A stretch of 64,000 bases of DNA from CAYFWF01 sp964346815. Lineage in GTDB: Bacteria; Acidobacteriota; Aminicenantia; Aminicenantales; Aminicenantaceae. The notes below the pieces were generated by a model, which was given only the letters and a program-made list of their open reading frames with translations, searched no databases and was not told the origin of the DNA. Positions 24,398-31,538 of the stretch are shown here, in pieces. The translations under genes and the position numbers were made by a program. Each line of letters begins with the position of its first letter. Positions within the stretch are counted from its first letter, which is position 1. The stretch is taken from positions 124,001-188,000 of the forward strand of contig CAYFWF010000068.1 of NCBI GenBank assembly GCA_964346815.1. Direction: 5' to 3'.

Positions 24398-25669
24398 ATG
24401 TATTTGCTTTATTCTTTCCTGCTTTTCTCATGTCTTCTTTTATACTTCCCGATTTATTATGTCCGGATTCGGTTTCACAAAGGAGAGAGCCTTCGTCTCC
24501 GGCAGAGATTTGGCCTTCTGCTCGGAGAAGCTGAAACTACAGGAAGATCTATTTGGATTCATGCGGTCTCAGTGGGAGAAGTGCTGTCCCTTCGAAATTT
24601 AATCATGGAAGTCAAAAAACATCATCCCGATTGGACCATCAATTTTTCCTGTCTGACGAATTCCGGATTCCATATGGCGAAGCAGAAGCTGAGGGATGTC
24701 GATAGAATATTTTTTATTCCAATCGATTTCAGATTTGTTGTCAAAAGATTTTTTCGGCGGATCAAGCCCGATGTATTTATTCTTGCGGAATCGGAATTTT
24801 GGCCAAACCTCTTAAGAGTGGCTCATGAGCGGACAAAAGGAGTGCTCCTTGTAAATGGCAGGATCTCTTCGCGTTCCTTCAAACGGTACAGGAATATGAG
24901 ATGTCTCATAAAGCCTGTGCTCCTCAACATAAACAAGTTTTTGATGCAGACAGAAAGAGACAGGGAAATGCTTCTTCGGGTCGGGATTGATCCTGAAGCC
25001 ATCGAAGTGGTAGGAAATTTGAAGGCCGAAATCAAGCTTCCTGTCCTTTCTCAAGAAGACGTGGCAAAGCTAAGGGATGAATTGGACATCCCCGAAACAG
25101 CGAAGCTGGTCGTTGCAGGGAGTGTTCGAAAAGGGGAGGAAGAGCCCCTTCTGGAAGCTTTTTCTGATGCGAGAGAGGAGAATCAGGATCTTCTGCTCAT
25201 TCTCGCACCTAGACATCCAGAGAGAGCAGAGGAAGTGGAGGGGATTTGCCGTGGATATCCGTTTGATGTGCAAAGGAGAACGAAGATTCTTTCGAGTTCG
25301 CGATGGGATATATTGATTCTGGACACCCTCGGAGAGTTGGCAAAATTGTATGCCTTGTCAGATGCAGCTTTTGTAGGGGGAAGCCTGGTTCCATGGGGTG
25401 GGCATAATCTGCTCGAGCCTGCATTCTATGGCAAACCTTTCTTTTTTGGTCCCCACATGGATAATTTCGCCCATCTTGCAGAAACTTTTATCCATGCCGG
25501 TGCAGCAAGAATTGTCAAAACCAAAAAAGACCTGGTGGATATGTTCAGAATGAAGGATGAAAAAAACCTATACGAGATGGGCCGGAGAGCTCAATCGACG
25601 CTTCGATCCCTGCAAGGGGCGACCAAAAAAACGCTCTTGGCTATAGAAACATTGATGTCTAAACCATGA
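24398..25669 (+). CDS. kdtA: 3-deoxy-D-manno-octulosonic acid (Kdo) transferase
   Basis: Adds Kdo from CMP-Kdo to lipid IVA in LPS core synthesis. The 423 residues start with a membrane anchor (residues 3-22) followed by a GT-B glycosyltransferase: SIWIHAVSVGEVLSLRNLI, RIKPDVFILAESEFWPNLLR, VNGRISSRSFKRY and the C-terminal SDAAFVGGSLVPWGGHNLLE plus PAFYGKPFFFGPHMDNF. It is the partner of lpxB elsewhere in the window. The stop overlaps the PAP2 gene start by four bases, so the two are coupled. Confidence 0.95.
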   Translation: MYLLYSFLLFSCLLLYFPIYYVRIRFHKGESLRLRQRFGLLLGEAETTGRSIWIHAVSVGEVLSLRNLIMEVKKHHPDWTINFSCLTNSGFHMAKQKLRDVDRIFFIPIDFRFVVKRFFRRIKPDVFILAESEFWPNLLRVAHERTKGVLLVNGRISSRSFKRYRNMRCLIKPVLLNINKFLMQTERDREMLLRVGIDPEAIEVVGNLKAEIKLPVLSQEDVAKLRDELDIPETAKLVVAGSVRKGEEEPLLEAFSDAREENQDLLLILAPRHPERAEEVEGICRGYPFDVQRRTKILSSSRWDILILDTLGELAKLYALSDAAFVGGSLVPWGGHNLLEPAFYGKPFFFGPHMDNFAHLAETFIHAGAARIVKTKKDLVDMFRMKDEKNLYEMGRRAQSTLRSLQGATKKTLLAIETLMSKP

Positions 25670-26502
25670 GAGAAATGCGGAGTTCTACGACTGTTTTCGC
25701 CATATTCGTATTCTTCCTCGTATTTACAGTCCCAGTTAGCTCGTTCGGTGCCGAGCAGAACACTTTTGAATACAGTCTGAATAAAGAGTTTTTAACGAGA
25801 TTCGGATCCGATATTTACGAAGTCATTAAAGCTCCTGCGGGTTGGCAAAATCAGGACTTATGGCGCTTGACGGCGATTCTGGGAGCGGGAACTTTGCTCT
25901 TTGCTTTGGATGAGAATATCGACAGTTGGTCCCTTGAACGTCGGACGCCCTCTTCAGAGGATCTGGCTCGATTCGGCTCTGCACTCGGAGATGGAGGCTA
26001 TACAGGAGCATTCATTGCCGCCTTATACATCACCGGCGAAATTTTCGGTAAACAAGGTTTGAGGAAGACAGCTCTTTTGAGTTTAGAAAGCTGGTTGACT
26101 TCAGGAGCTGTGGTACTCGGCATGAAGGCAATCGCCGGGCGAGCTCGTCCTTATGCAGAAAAAGGACCCTATTCCTTTCATCCCTTCACTTTCCGCTCAG
26201 ATAATTATTCTTTTCCGTCGGGTCATGCGGCATCCGCCTTTGCCGTGGCTGCAGTTATCGCAGACCAGTCTGACTGTTTAGCCGTGGATGTTTTGGCATT
26301 TTCATTGTCGACTTTGGTGGCAGCATCCCGAGTTCATGAACGAAACCATTGGGCATCGGATGTCTTCATAGGGGCAGCCATTGGGTATTTTGTTGGAAAA
26401 AAAATTTCCAAACTGCACCGGAACAAAGACCTGGAAAACATCCAGATTGGATTCTGTCTTTCTCCTCGGATGAAGGGATTGACTGTCTCGCTCCATTTCT
26501 AA
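25666..26502 (+). CDS. PAP2-family membrane phosphatase, exported
   Basis: 278 residues with a signal peptide (residues 9-30). All three phosphatidic-acid-phosphatase motifs are present: KAIAGRARP, YSFPSGHAASAFA and SRVHERNHWASD. The nucleophile histidine (RNHWASD) and its partners are intact, so it should dephosphorylate lipid phosphates or diphosphates at the periplasmic side. Candidates are undecaprenyl diphosphate or lipid A phosphates, the latter favoured only by coupling to kdtA (ATGA overlap). Confidence 0.9.
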   Translation: MREMRSSTTVFAIFVFFLVFTVPVSSFGAEQNTFEYSLNKEFLTRFGSDIYEVIKAPAGWQNQDLWRLTAILGAGTLLFALDENIDSWSLERRTPSSEDLARFGSALGDGGYTGAFIAALYITGEIFGKQGLRKTALLSLESWLTSGAVVLGMKAIAGRARPYAEKGPYSFHPFTFRSDNYSFPSGHAASAFAVAAVIADQSDCLAVDVLAFSLSTLVAASRVHERNHWASDVFIGAAIGYFVGKKISKLHRNKDLENIQIGFCLSPRMKGLTVSLHF

Positions 26503-26534
26503 ATAAAACTTGCAGCAAGTTCCTTAATACACAT

Positions 26535-26649
26535 TGGCGCTGGATACATACTCGGAGCCCGGCTCTTCCGAGTTCCCTGGAATGGCGAATCTGGAAGGCT
26601 GGGCATGGTTGGCTCGGAACCTTCAATGCCGCTGCGGACCTGCTTGGCG
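26535..26649. repeat. Dispersed intergenic repeat, copy at 26.6 kb
   Basis: Lies between the convergent ends of the PAP2 and alanine racemase genes. Two blocks recur elsewhere: GATACATACTC at 26543-26553 with the following GGCTCT...GTTCCCT (also 49560-49600), and CTTCAATGCCGCT at 26621-26633 (also 14861-14873 and, diverged, 49755-49770). The internal GGAATGGCG corresponds to the inverted CGCCATTCC of the 14.6 and 36.8 kb copies. No coding potential is evident. Confidence 0.55.
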
Positions 26650-26698
26650 TCATTATCTCACAGATTCTTCCCGCACAGAAGGGAAGAGATCCAAGAAA

Positions 26699-27913
26699 TC
26701 AAATGCATATTTTTGGAAGCAGGGGACTAAGGCCGAGAAGGATTTTGTATGTCGAGACATCGACCCACCGGGCCAATTCATCGGCAAAGATTTTTTCATT
26801 TTCCTGGGATCCGAGGAGGACGGCTTCGTCTCCCACAGAGGCTTGAGAGTCGAGCTGAAGGCGCGCTTCGAGATGGTTGGCTGTAATGGATCCGATGATC
26901 GGAAATCTTTGACCGTTGATTAAAACCGAACCTTTTCCGACTGCCCTGAACGGAAAGCCATCTGAATATCCAACAGGAAGAACGGCGATTTTTTCTCTTT
27001 GAGCTGCTCGGTAGGCCCTGTGGTAAGAAACTGAATCACCGGGCTGCAGATACTTTACCGAAGCTACACGACTCTTGAATTGAAGAACCGGTTTGAGAGA
27101 GAGCAGGTCTTCCTCTTGTGTTTTTTCCGAAGGGTAGTAACCATAGAGAAGAATCCCGGGCCTCACCATATCCAGATAAAATGATCCTGAGGCGCAAATT
27201 CCAGCGCTGCTCGCAGCATGCTTGAGTCCGAGACGAATGCCTTTTCCTTTGGCATCCCGGCAAAGGGAAAGGAATCGATCCATCTGAACTTTGTCGAACT
27301 CCGGATCTTCGGTTAAAGTTGTCGAAACTCCCTGTATGCGTATACCTTTGAATGCAGCGGCTTTCTCGAGATAAGGCAGAGCTTTATGGCAGGGGATGCC
27401 CATCCTCCCCATTCCTGTATCTATGTGGATATGAACCTTGACCTGTTTGCCTCGTTTTTCAGCGTTTTGGCTGAGGAGTCGGATTTCTTCTGTAAACACC
27501 GACTGGGAGATGTGATATTCGATCAGAAGACCTGTGTCTTGAGAAAAGAGAGGCCCAAAATTCAGGATTGGACATTTCACACCGGCTTCCCTGAGCCGGA
27601 TGGCCTCATGAAGCTTACACACCATCAAGGCGTCGATACCTTTGCTATCCAGAAATCGTCCCATCTCTTCCAGTCCATGTCCGTATGCATTCGCCTTGAT
27701 GACAGCCATGATAGGAACTCGAGCTCGTTCTCTCACCTTTTCAAGGTTCCAGGCCGCATTCTGGAGATTCAACTCGATCCAGGTATCTCTGCTGGGAGCT
27801 TGATTCTCGTTCAGCAAAGGAAATAGTCTGGAGTTGGATGCAGCTTTCTTGGCAAAACTAAGGGGTATACTCAGACCAGCGAGTCGAAAAAAATCTCTTC
27901 TGGTAAATTTCAT
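26699..27913 (-). CDS. alr: Alanine racemase-family enzyme with Tat signal
   Basis: PLP racemase interconverting L- and D-alanine or related amino acids. The 404 residues start with MKFTRRDFFRLAGLSIPLSF, a twin-arginine signal, so this form is probably folded in the cytoplasm and exported. PLP lysine: VIKANAYGHG (Lys about 73). The second catalytic residue lies in SVSYHRAYRA. The segment that is normally xVSMDQ reads SITANH, with Asn where Asp is usual; periplasmic broad-spectrum racemases also have Asn there (from memory). ATG 27913 follows GGAGGGACC; the frame is open to 27961. Confidence 0.88.
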   Translation of the reverse strand: MKFTRRDFFRLAGLSIPLSFAKKAASNSRLFPLLNENQAPSRDTWIELNLQNAAWNLEKVRERARVPIMAVIKANAYGHGLEEMGRFLDSKGIDALMVCKLHEAIRLREAGVKCPILNFGPLFSQDTGLLIEYHISQSVFTEEIRLLSQNAEKRGKQVKVHIHIDTGMGRMGIPCHKALPYLEKAAAFKGIRIQGVSTTLTEDPEFDKVQMDRFLSLCRDAKGKGIRLGLKHAASSAGICASGSFYLDMVRPGILLYGYYPSEKTQEEDLLSLKPVLQFKSRVASVKYLQPGDSVSYHRAYRAAQREKIAVLPVGYSDGFPFRAVGKGSVLINGQRFPIIGSITANHLEARLQLDSQASVGDEAVLLGSQENEKIFADELARWVDVSTYKILLGLSPLLPKICI

Positions 27914-28143
27914 ATGGTCCCTCCTCAAGATTCCATCTTCACCATTTATATACGATGACAAGCGGCTGATCTTTTGGTCTTTTCATTTTATCTCATTTTT
28001 TCCCCTAGATATACTTTTTTGTAAAAAATCTACATTTCTATTCCCATCTCTCCAATCAGACAGCATGACAGGCTGCTGAGGGAGACATTTCTAAATTCAT
28101 GAGCAAAAAAAAGAGAACCTTGGAGGCGTTCGTGCAGGCGAGG

Positions 28144-28172
28144 TTGGAATCGGCGTGGGTATGGATTATAAT
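28144..28172 (+). promoter_or_regulatory. Promoter of the M23 peptidase gene (leaderless layout)
   Basis: TTGGAA (28144-28149), 17 bases, TATAAT (28167-28172), then seven bases to ATG 28180. The start of transcription should coincide with this ATG. The promoter overlaps the upstream ATG 28171, which argues against longer versions of the protein. Confidence 0.75.
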
Positions 28173-28179
28173 GACCAAG

Positions 28180-29067
28180 ATGCGAAAGACATATGTCCTT
28201 CCGGTATTTTTATTACTGGGACTCCTGTCTCTTTTTCCCTTTCAGGAGAAGCCGCCTCGGACTAGCGAGCTTGAGGTGGATCTTGAGTTCAGAGCCCTGC
28301 ACCCCGGGGAGGCTGTAAAAGTCCGGCTCAAGGAAAGGGAAGATATCAAGTTGGCTGATCTTTATTTTTTAGGATCGAAACACTCCATGGGCAGAGGGCA
28401 AACCCCTGCTGAATGGATGGCTTTCATCGGGCTTGATCTTGGAATAAAGCCCGGGACTTATAAAATCGATATTTCTGTCCTGTTCAAAGATGGAAGCCAT
28501 AGAAATATTTCGCGGGAAATTATGGTACTGGATAAGGAGTTTCCTGTGAAGAAGCTCTGGGTTAAGCAGGAATATGTCACCCCGCCCCCGGAAGTACGGG
28601 AAAGAATCCGGATAGAGTCAGAGCTTCTCAGGGAGATCTATTCCATCTTCACCCCTGATTGGCTCGGAGAGGGCAATTTCATCATCCCCTCAGAAGGGGA
28701 AATGGCACAAAATTTTGGGGAAAGACGTATCTTTAATGACCAACCCCGCTCTTCCCATGGGGGCATGGATATTTCTTCTCCTTATGGTTCGCCTGTTCGA
28801 GCTTCGAACTCAGGACGAGTTGTCTTGGCCAATGATCTGTATTTTGCAGGCAAGACAGTAGTCATCGACCATGGATTAGGTGTTTCCACCCAGTATCTGC
28901 ATTTTTCTAAAATCATCGCTCGAAGAGGAGAATCAGTCAAAAAAGGAGACATCATAGGAGAGATCGGAGCCACTGGTCGTGTAACCGGCCCCCACCTCCA
29001 CTGGGGTGTCCGGATATCCAGATCTCGAATCGATCCCCTTTCCCTCCTAAGCCTTGAATTCGATTAA
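28180..29067 (+). CDS. M23-family (LytM) metallopeptidase, exported
   Basis: 295 residues with a signal peptide (MRKTYVLPVFLLLGLLSLF), a beta-rich middle part and a C-terminal LytM domain. The zinc ligands are in SSHGGMDISSPYGSP (HxxxD) and GPHLHWGVRI (HxH). It probably cuts peptidoglycan cross-bridges in the periplasm or is anchored at the envelope. The open frame begins at 28099, but the promoter position makes ATG 28180 the best start, and that start also puts the signal peptide at the N-terminus. It is transcribed divergently from the racemase. Confidence 0.9.
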   Translation: MRKTYVLPVFLLLGLLSLFPFQEKPPRTSELEVDLEFRALHPGEAVKVRLKEREDIKLADLYFLGSKHSMGRGQTPAEWMAFIGLDLGIKPGTYKIDISVLFKDGSHRNISREIMVLDKEFPVKKLWVKQEYVTPPPEVRERIRIESELLREIYSIFTPDWLGEGNFIIPSEGEMAQNFGERRIFNDQPRSSHGGMDISSPYGSPVRASNSGRVVLANDLYFAGKTVVIDHGLGVSTQYLHFSKIIARRGESVKKGDIIGEIGATGRVTGPHLHWGVRISRSRIDPLSLLSLEFD

Positions 29068-29106
29068 CCTGAATTATTCATAAAAACTGCCGCTGACCTT
29101 TTCTAA

Positions 29107-29126
29107 TACAGCAATATATTGCTGTA
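29107..29126. repeat. 20-bp perfect palindrome
   Basis: TACAGCAATATATTGCTGTA is a perfect 20-base palindrome located 40 bases after the M23 stop, between two convergent genes. As RNA it would form a ten-pair stem only with a strained loop. It has no U-run, so it could be a protein-binding site or half of a bidirectional terminator. Confidence 0.55.
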
Positions 29127-29177
29127 AATTACTATGAAAAAACTTTCATCCATTTGATCGGCATTTTTTACCCTCTG

Positions 29178-29325
29178 GGCGAGCCAATCTCGCTACAATG
29201 GCTTCGTTGTAGCCCGGGTTAGGTTGGGTCGGCTCGCGGCAGTTCACTCCCGACCCGACCTACCAGGCTTCACGGGCCACTTCCTCGCCTTCGCAGCACC
29301 CGACCCAACCTAGCCACTTGACTCG
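29178..29325. repeat. GC-rich foldback element between convergent genes
   Basis: Several nested inverted repeats: GCTACAA/TTGTAGC (29192-29198, 29207-29213) and GGTTAGGTTGGGTCGG (29217-29232) with CCGACCCAACCTAGCC (29300-29315), matching in 15 of 16 pairs; a further related copy, CCCGACCCGACCTACC, lies at about 29249-29264. The segment is richer in G and C than its surroundings and has no open frame of note. It looks like a short mobile or repeat element, but I cannot name a family. Confidence 0.6.
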
Positions 29326-29352
29326 TGAATAATCCAGGGAAAATATCTTGGA

Positions 29353-31398
29353 TTATTGGGGTTCTTTCAGATATTCTGCGAGCCAGCTGAAAACGCTTTT
29401 CCACCAGAGCTGGGCGTTTTGCGGCTTCAGGACGAAGTGACACTCGTCCGGAAAATAGATCATCTTCGAAGGGACTCCCATTCTCTGCAGGGCTGTAAAG
29501 AACTGAAAACCCTGGGTTACAGGAACCCGGAAATCCAGCTGGCCGTGGATCACCAGACACGGCGTCCGAAAATTTTGAGCATAAAAGCTGGGCGACCACT
29601 TTTCGTACATCTCAGGATTTTCCCAAGGCGGGCCTCCGAATTCCCACTCCGGAAACCACAGCTCCTCTGTAGCTCCGTGCATAGAACGAAGATCGTAAAC
29701 TCCGGCATGGGAAATCAGGCAGTCGAACCGGTCTGTGTGTCCTTCGATCCAGTCGATCATGTATCCGCCGTAGGAAGCTCCCGCAGCCCCGATGTTCCTG
29801 AAGTCGATGAATTCATAGTTGGAAAACAGATAATCCAGGGAGAGCATGATGTCCTCAAAGGGTTTTCCACCCCAGTCTCCTGTGATAGAGTCTGTGAAAT
29901 CCTGTCCGTATCCTGTACTTCCGTGAAAATTGACCATGGCCACCACATATCCGGGTGATGCGAACATCTGAGCGTTCCAGCGGAAGTGAAAGTCGTCCAG
30001 CCATGCTCCTTGAGGGCCTCCATGGATAAGCATGACAAGGGGATACTTTGTCGTCGAATCGAAAAAGGGCGGCTTCACCAAAAACCCATGCACCTTGTCT
30101 CCATCTGCACCATCGAACCAGAACTCTTCCACAGGATTCAGCTCGATGTCTGAGAGAAGTCCGGAATTTATGTCTGTGAGCTGTATGAGCTCCTTCTCTT
30201 TCAGGTCATACGAATAGACCTCGGATGGTCGATGCGTTGCCTGTTTCAGGAAATACACGGTCTGTGCGTCTGGAGAGAGCTGGACCGATCCCATTGTGTG
30301 CCCTTCGAGAAGTCTTTCTATGGTGGGTTCGCTCAAGGATACCCGCGCAAGGACCTTCCGGCCGTTTTCTTCGAAAGTGAAAAAAATGGATTGACCGTCC
30401 GGGGCCCATATAATCTCGTCCACCGAGCGGTCTAAGGAGTCGGTAAGATTCATTGTCTCCTCAGTCTGGAGCTGGTGAAGAATCAGGCTGTATTTATCGG
30501 CTTCGAAGCCTGCTCGCGCCATTGCCCGATAAGCGATGTATTTTCCATCCGGAGAATAGTGGGGAGAATTGTCATTGGCTTTGTTGGCAGTGATTTTTAC
30601 TGGATCTCCGCCTGTAATCGAACATGTGAACAGGTCGTTGTTGGTTCCCAGACTCATTTTGAGCGCTGGATCTTCATTCCGTACAAAACAGATTTCCTCT
30701 CCATCAGGGGAAAAAACATAGTCCTGATGGCCGCCCAAAGAAATTGGAGGTGTATCGTAATCTCCTGGCGTGACATCCCGAGCTTCTCCACCTTCCACAG
30801 GAATGACGAAAACGTGACTTCTCATACCGTCTCTCCAGGAGCTCCAGTGGCGGTAGAGAAGCTCCTCGAAAATCTTGGCCTTTACAGCGCTTTTTTCCTT
30901 TTCTTCCATCTTGGTCTTGTTGCAGTCGTCATCCGGGCAGTCTGGAAAGACAGAGGAGGAGAAGGCCATGTGTTGTCCAGTTGGGGACCAGATGACTCCC
31001 GATGCACCTGTGGAGAGGGTTGAAACGCGATAGGATTCCCCTCCACGTGTATCGATCATCCAGATTTGCGGACTCCCGCCTCTTGTGGAGATAAATGCGA
31101 TGTTTTCCCCGTCAGGAGACCAGCGGGGACAGGTGTCTGTGTAAGGGCTTGTAGTGAGCCTCCACGGTTTACCGCCTCCAGTCGATACGATCCAAATATC
31201 ACTATTGCTCACATTTTTCTTTAGATCCATCTCTGTGGCGACAAAAGCGATGAAATCTCCCTTAGGCGATAACTGCGGATCGCTGATTCGTTTGATCTGG
31301 ATGAAGTCTTCGAACGAGAGGGGACGTTTTTCCTCATAGGCGTTCTGGGACCAAAAAAGGAACAGTATGGATAAAAATGCCACAAATTGTTTCTTCAT
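29353..31398 (-). CDS. S9-family prolyl oligopeptidase / acylaminoacyl peptidase, exported
   Basis: 681 residues with a signal peptide (residues 1-19). Residues about 30-420 form a WD/TolB-like beta-propeller with repeated 'SPDGKYIA' motifs (for example SPKGDFIAFVATE, SPDGEEICFV). The alpha/beta-hydrolase part carries the catalytic triad in context: GASYGGYM (Ser), HGQLDFRVP (Asp) and PDECHFVL (His). It removes short or blocked peptides, fitting a peptide-degrading life. A promoter and GGAGAG ribosome site lie directly upstream, back to back with the mutase promoter. Confidence 0.93.
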   Translation of the reverse strand: MKKQFVAFLSILFLFWSQNAYEEKRPLSFEDFIQIKRISDPQLSPKGDFIAFVATEMDLKKNVSNSDIWIVSTGGGKPWRLTTSPYTDTCPRWSPDGENIAFISTRGGSPQIWMIDTRGGESYRVSTLSTGASGVIWSPTGQHMAFSSSVFPDCPDDDCNKTKMEEKEKSAVKAKIFEELLYRHWSSWRDGMRSHVFVIPVEGGEARDVTPGDYDTPPISLGGHQDYVFSPDGEEICFVRNEDPALKMSLGTNNDLFTCSITGGDPVKITANKANDNSPHYSPDGKYIAYRAMARAGFEADKYSLILHQLQTEETMNLTDSLDRSVDEIIWAPDGQSIFFTFEENGRKVLARVSLSEPTIERLLEGHTMGSVQLSPDAQTVYFLKQATHRPSEVYSYDLKEKELIQLTDINSGLLSDIELNPVEEFWFDGADGDKVHGFLVKPPFFDSTTKYPLVMLIHGGPQGAWLDDFHFRWNAQMFASPGYVVAMVNFHGSTGYGQDFTDSITGDWGGKPFEDIMLSLDYLFSNYEFIDFRNIGAAGASYGGYMIDWIEGHTDRFDCLISHAGVYDLRSMHGATEELWFPEWEFGGPPWENPEMYEKWSPSFYAQNFRTPCLVIHGQLDFRVPVTQGFQFFTALQRMGVPSKMIYFPDECHFVLKPQNAQLWWKSVFSWLAEYLKEPQ

Positions 31399-31418
31399 AA
31401 TCTCTCCTTTCTCACCTT

Positions 31419-31447
31419 AATTTATTGAGTCACATCTTATTCGTCAA
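31419..31447 (-). promoter_or_regulatory. Promoter of the S9 peptidase gene
   Basis: Minus strand: TTGACG (31447-31442), 17 bases, TAAATT (31424-31419), followed by AAGGAGAGATT and the ATG at 31398. Confidence 0.65.
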
Positions 31448-31485
31448 GCATTCGAAATACAAGATTGCCTAATTGCATCGCTTTG

Positions 31486-31514
31486 TTGACATCCTGTTCG
31501 CTGCTCTCTATATT
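31486..31514 (+). promoter_or_regulatory. Promoter of the permuted phosphoglycerate mutase
   Basis: TTGACA (31486-31491), 17 bases, TATATT (31509-31514). Transcription should start near 31521, which excludes the upstream ATG of the frame (31473) and supports ATG 31539, preceded by AGGA. Confidence 0.75.
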
Positions 31515-31538
31515 ATAGGCTTAAATTGCAGGATACTT

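Noticed and set aside
31473..31538. ATG 31473 as the start of the mutase
   Set aside because: A TTGACA/TATATT promoter lies downstream of it; ATG 31539 has its own ribosome site.
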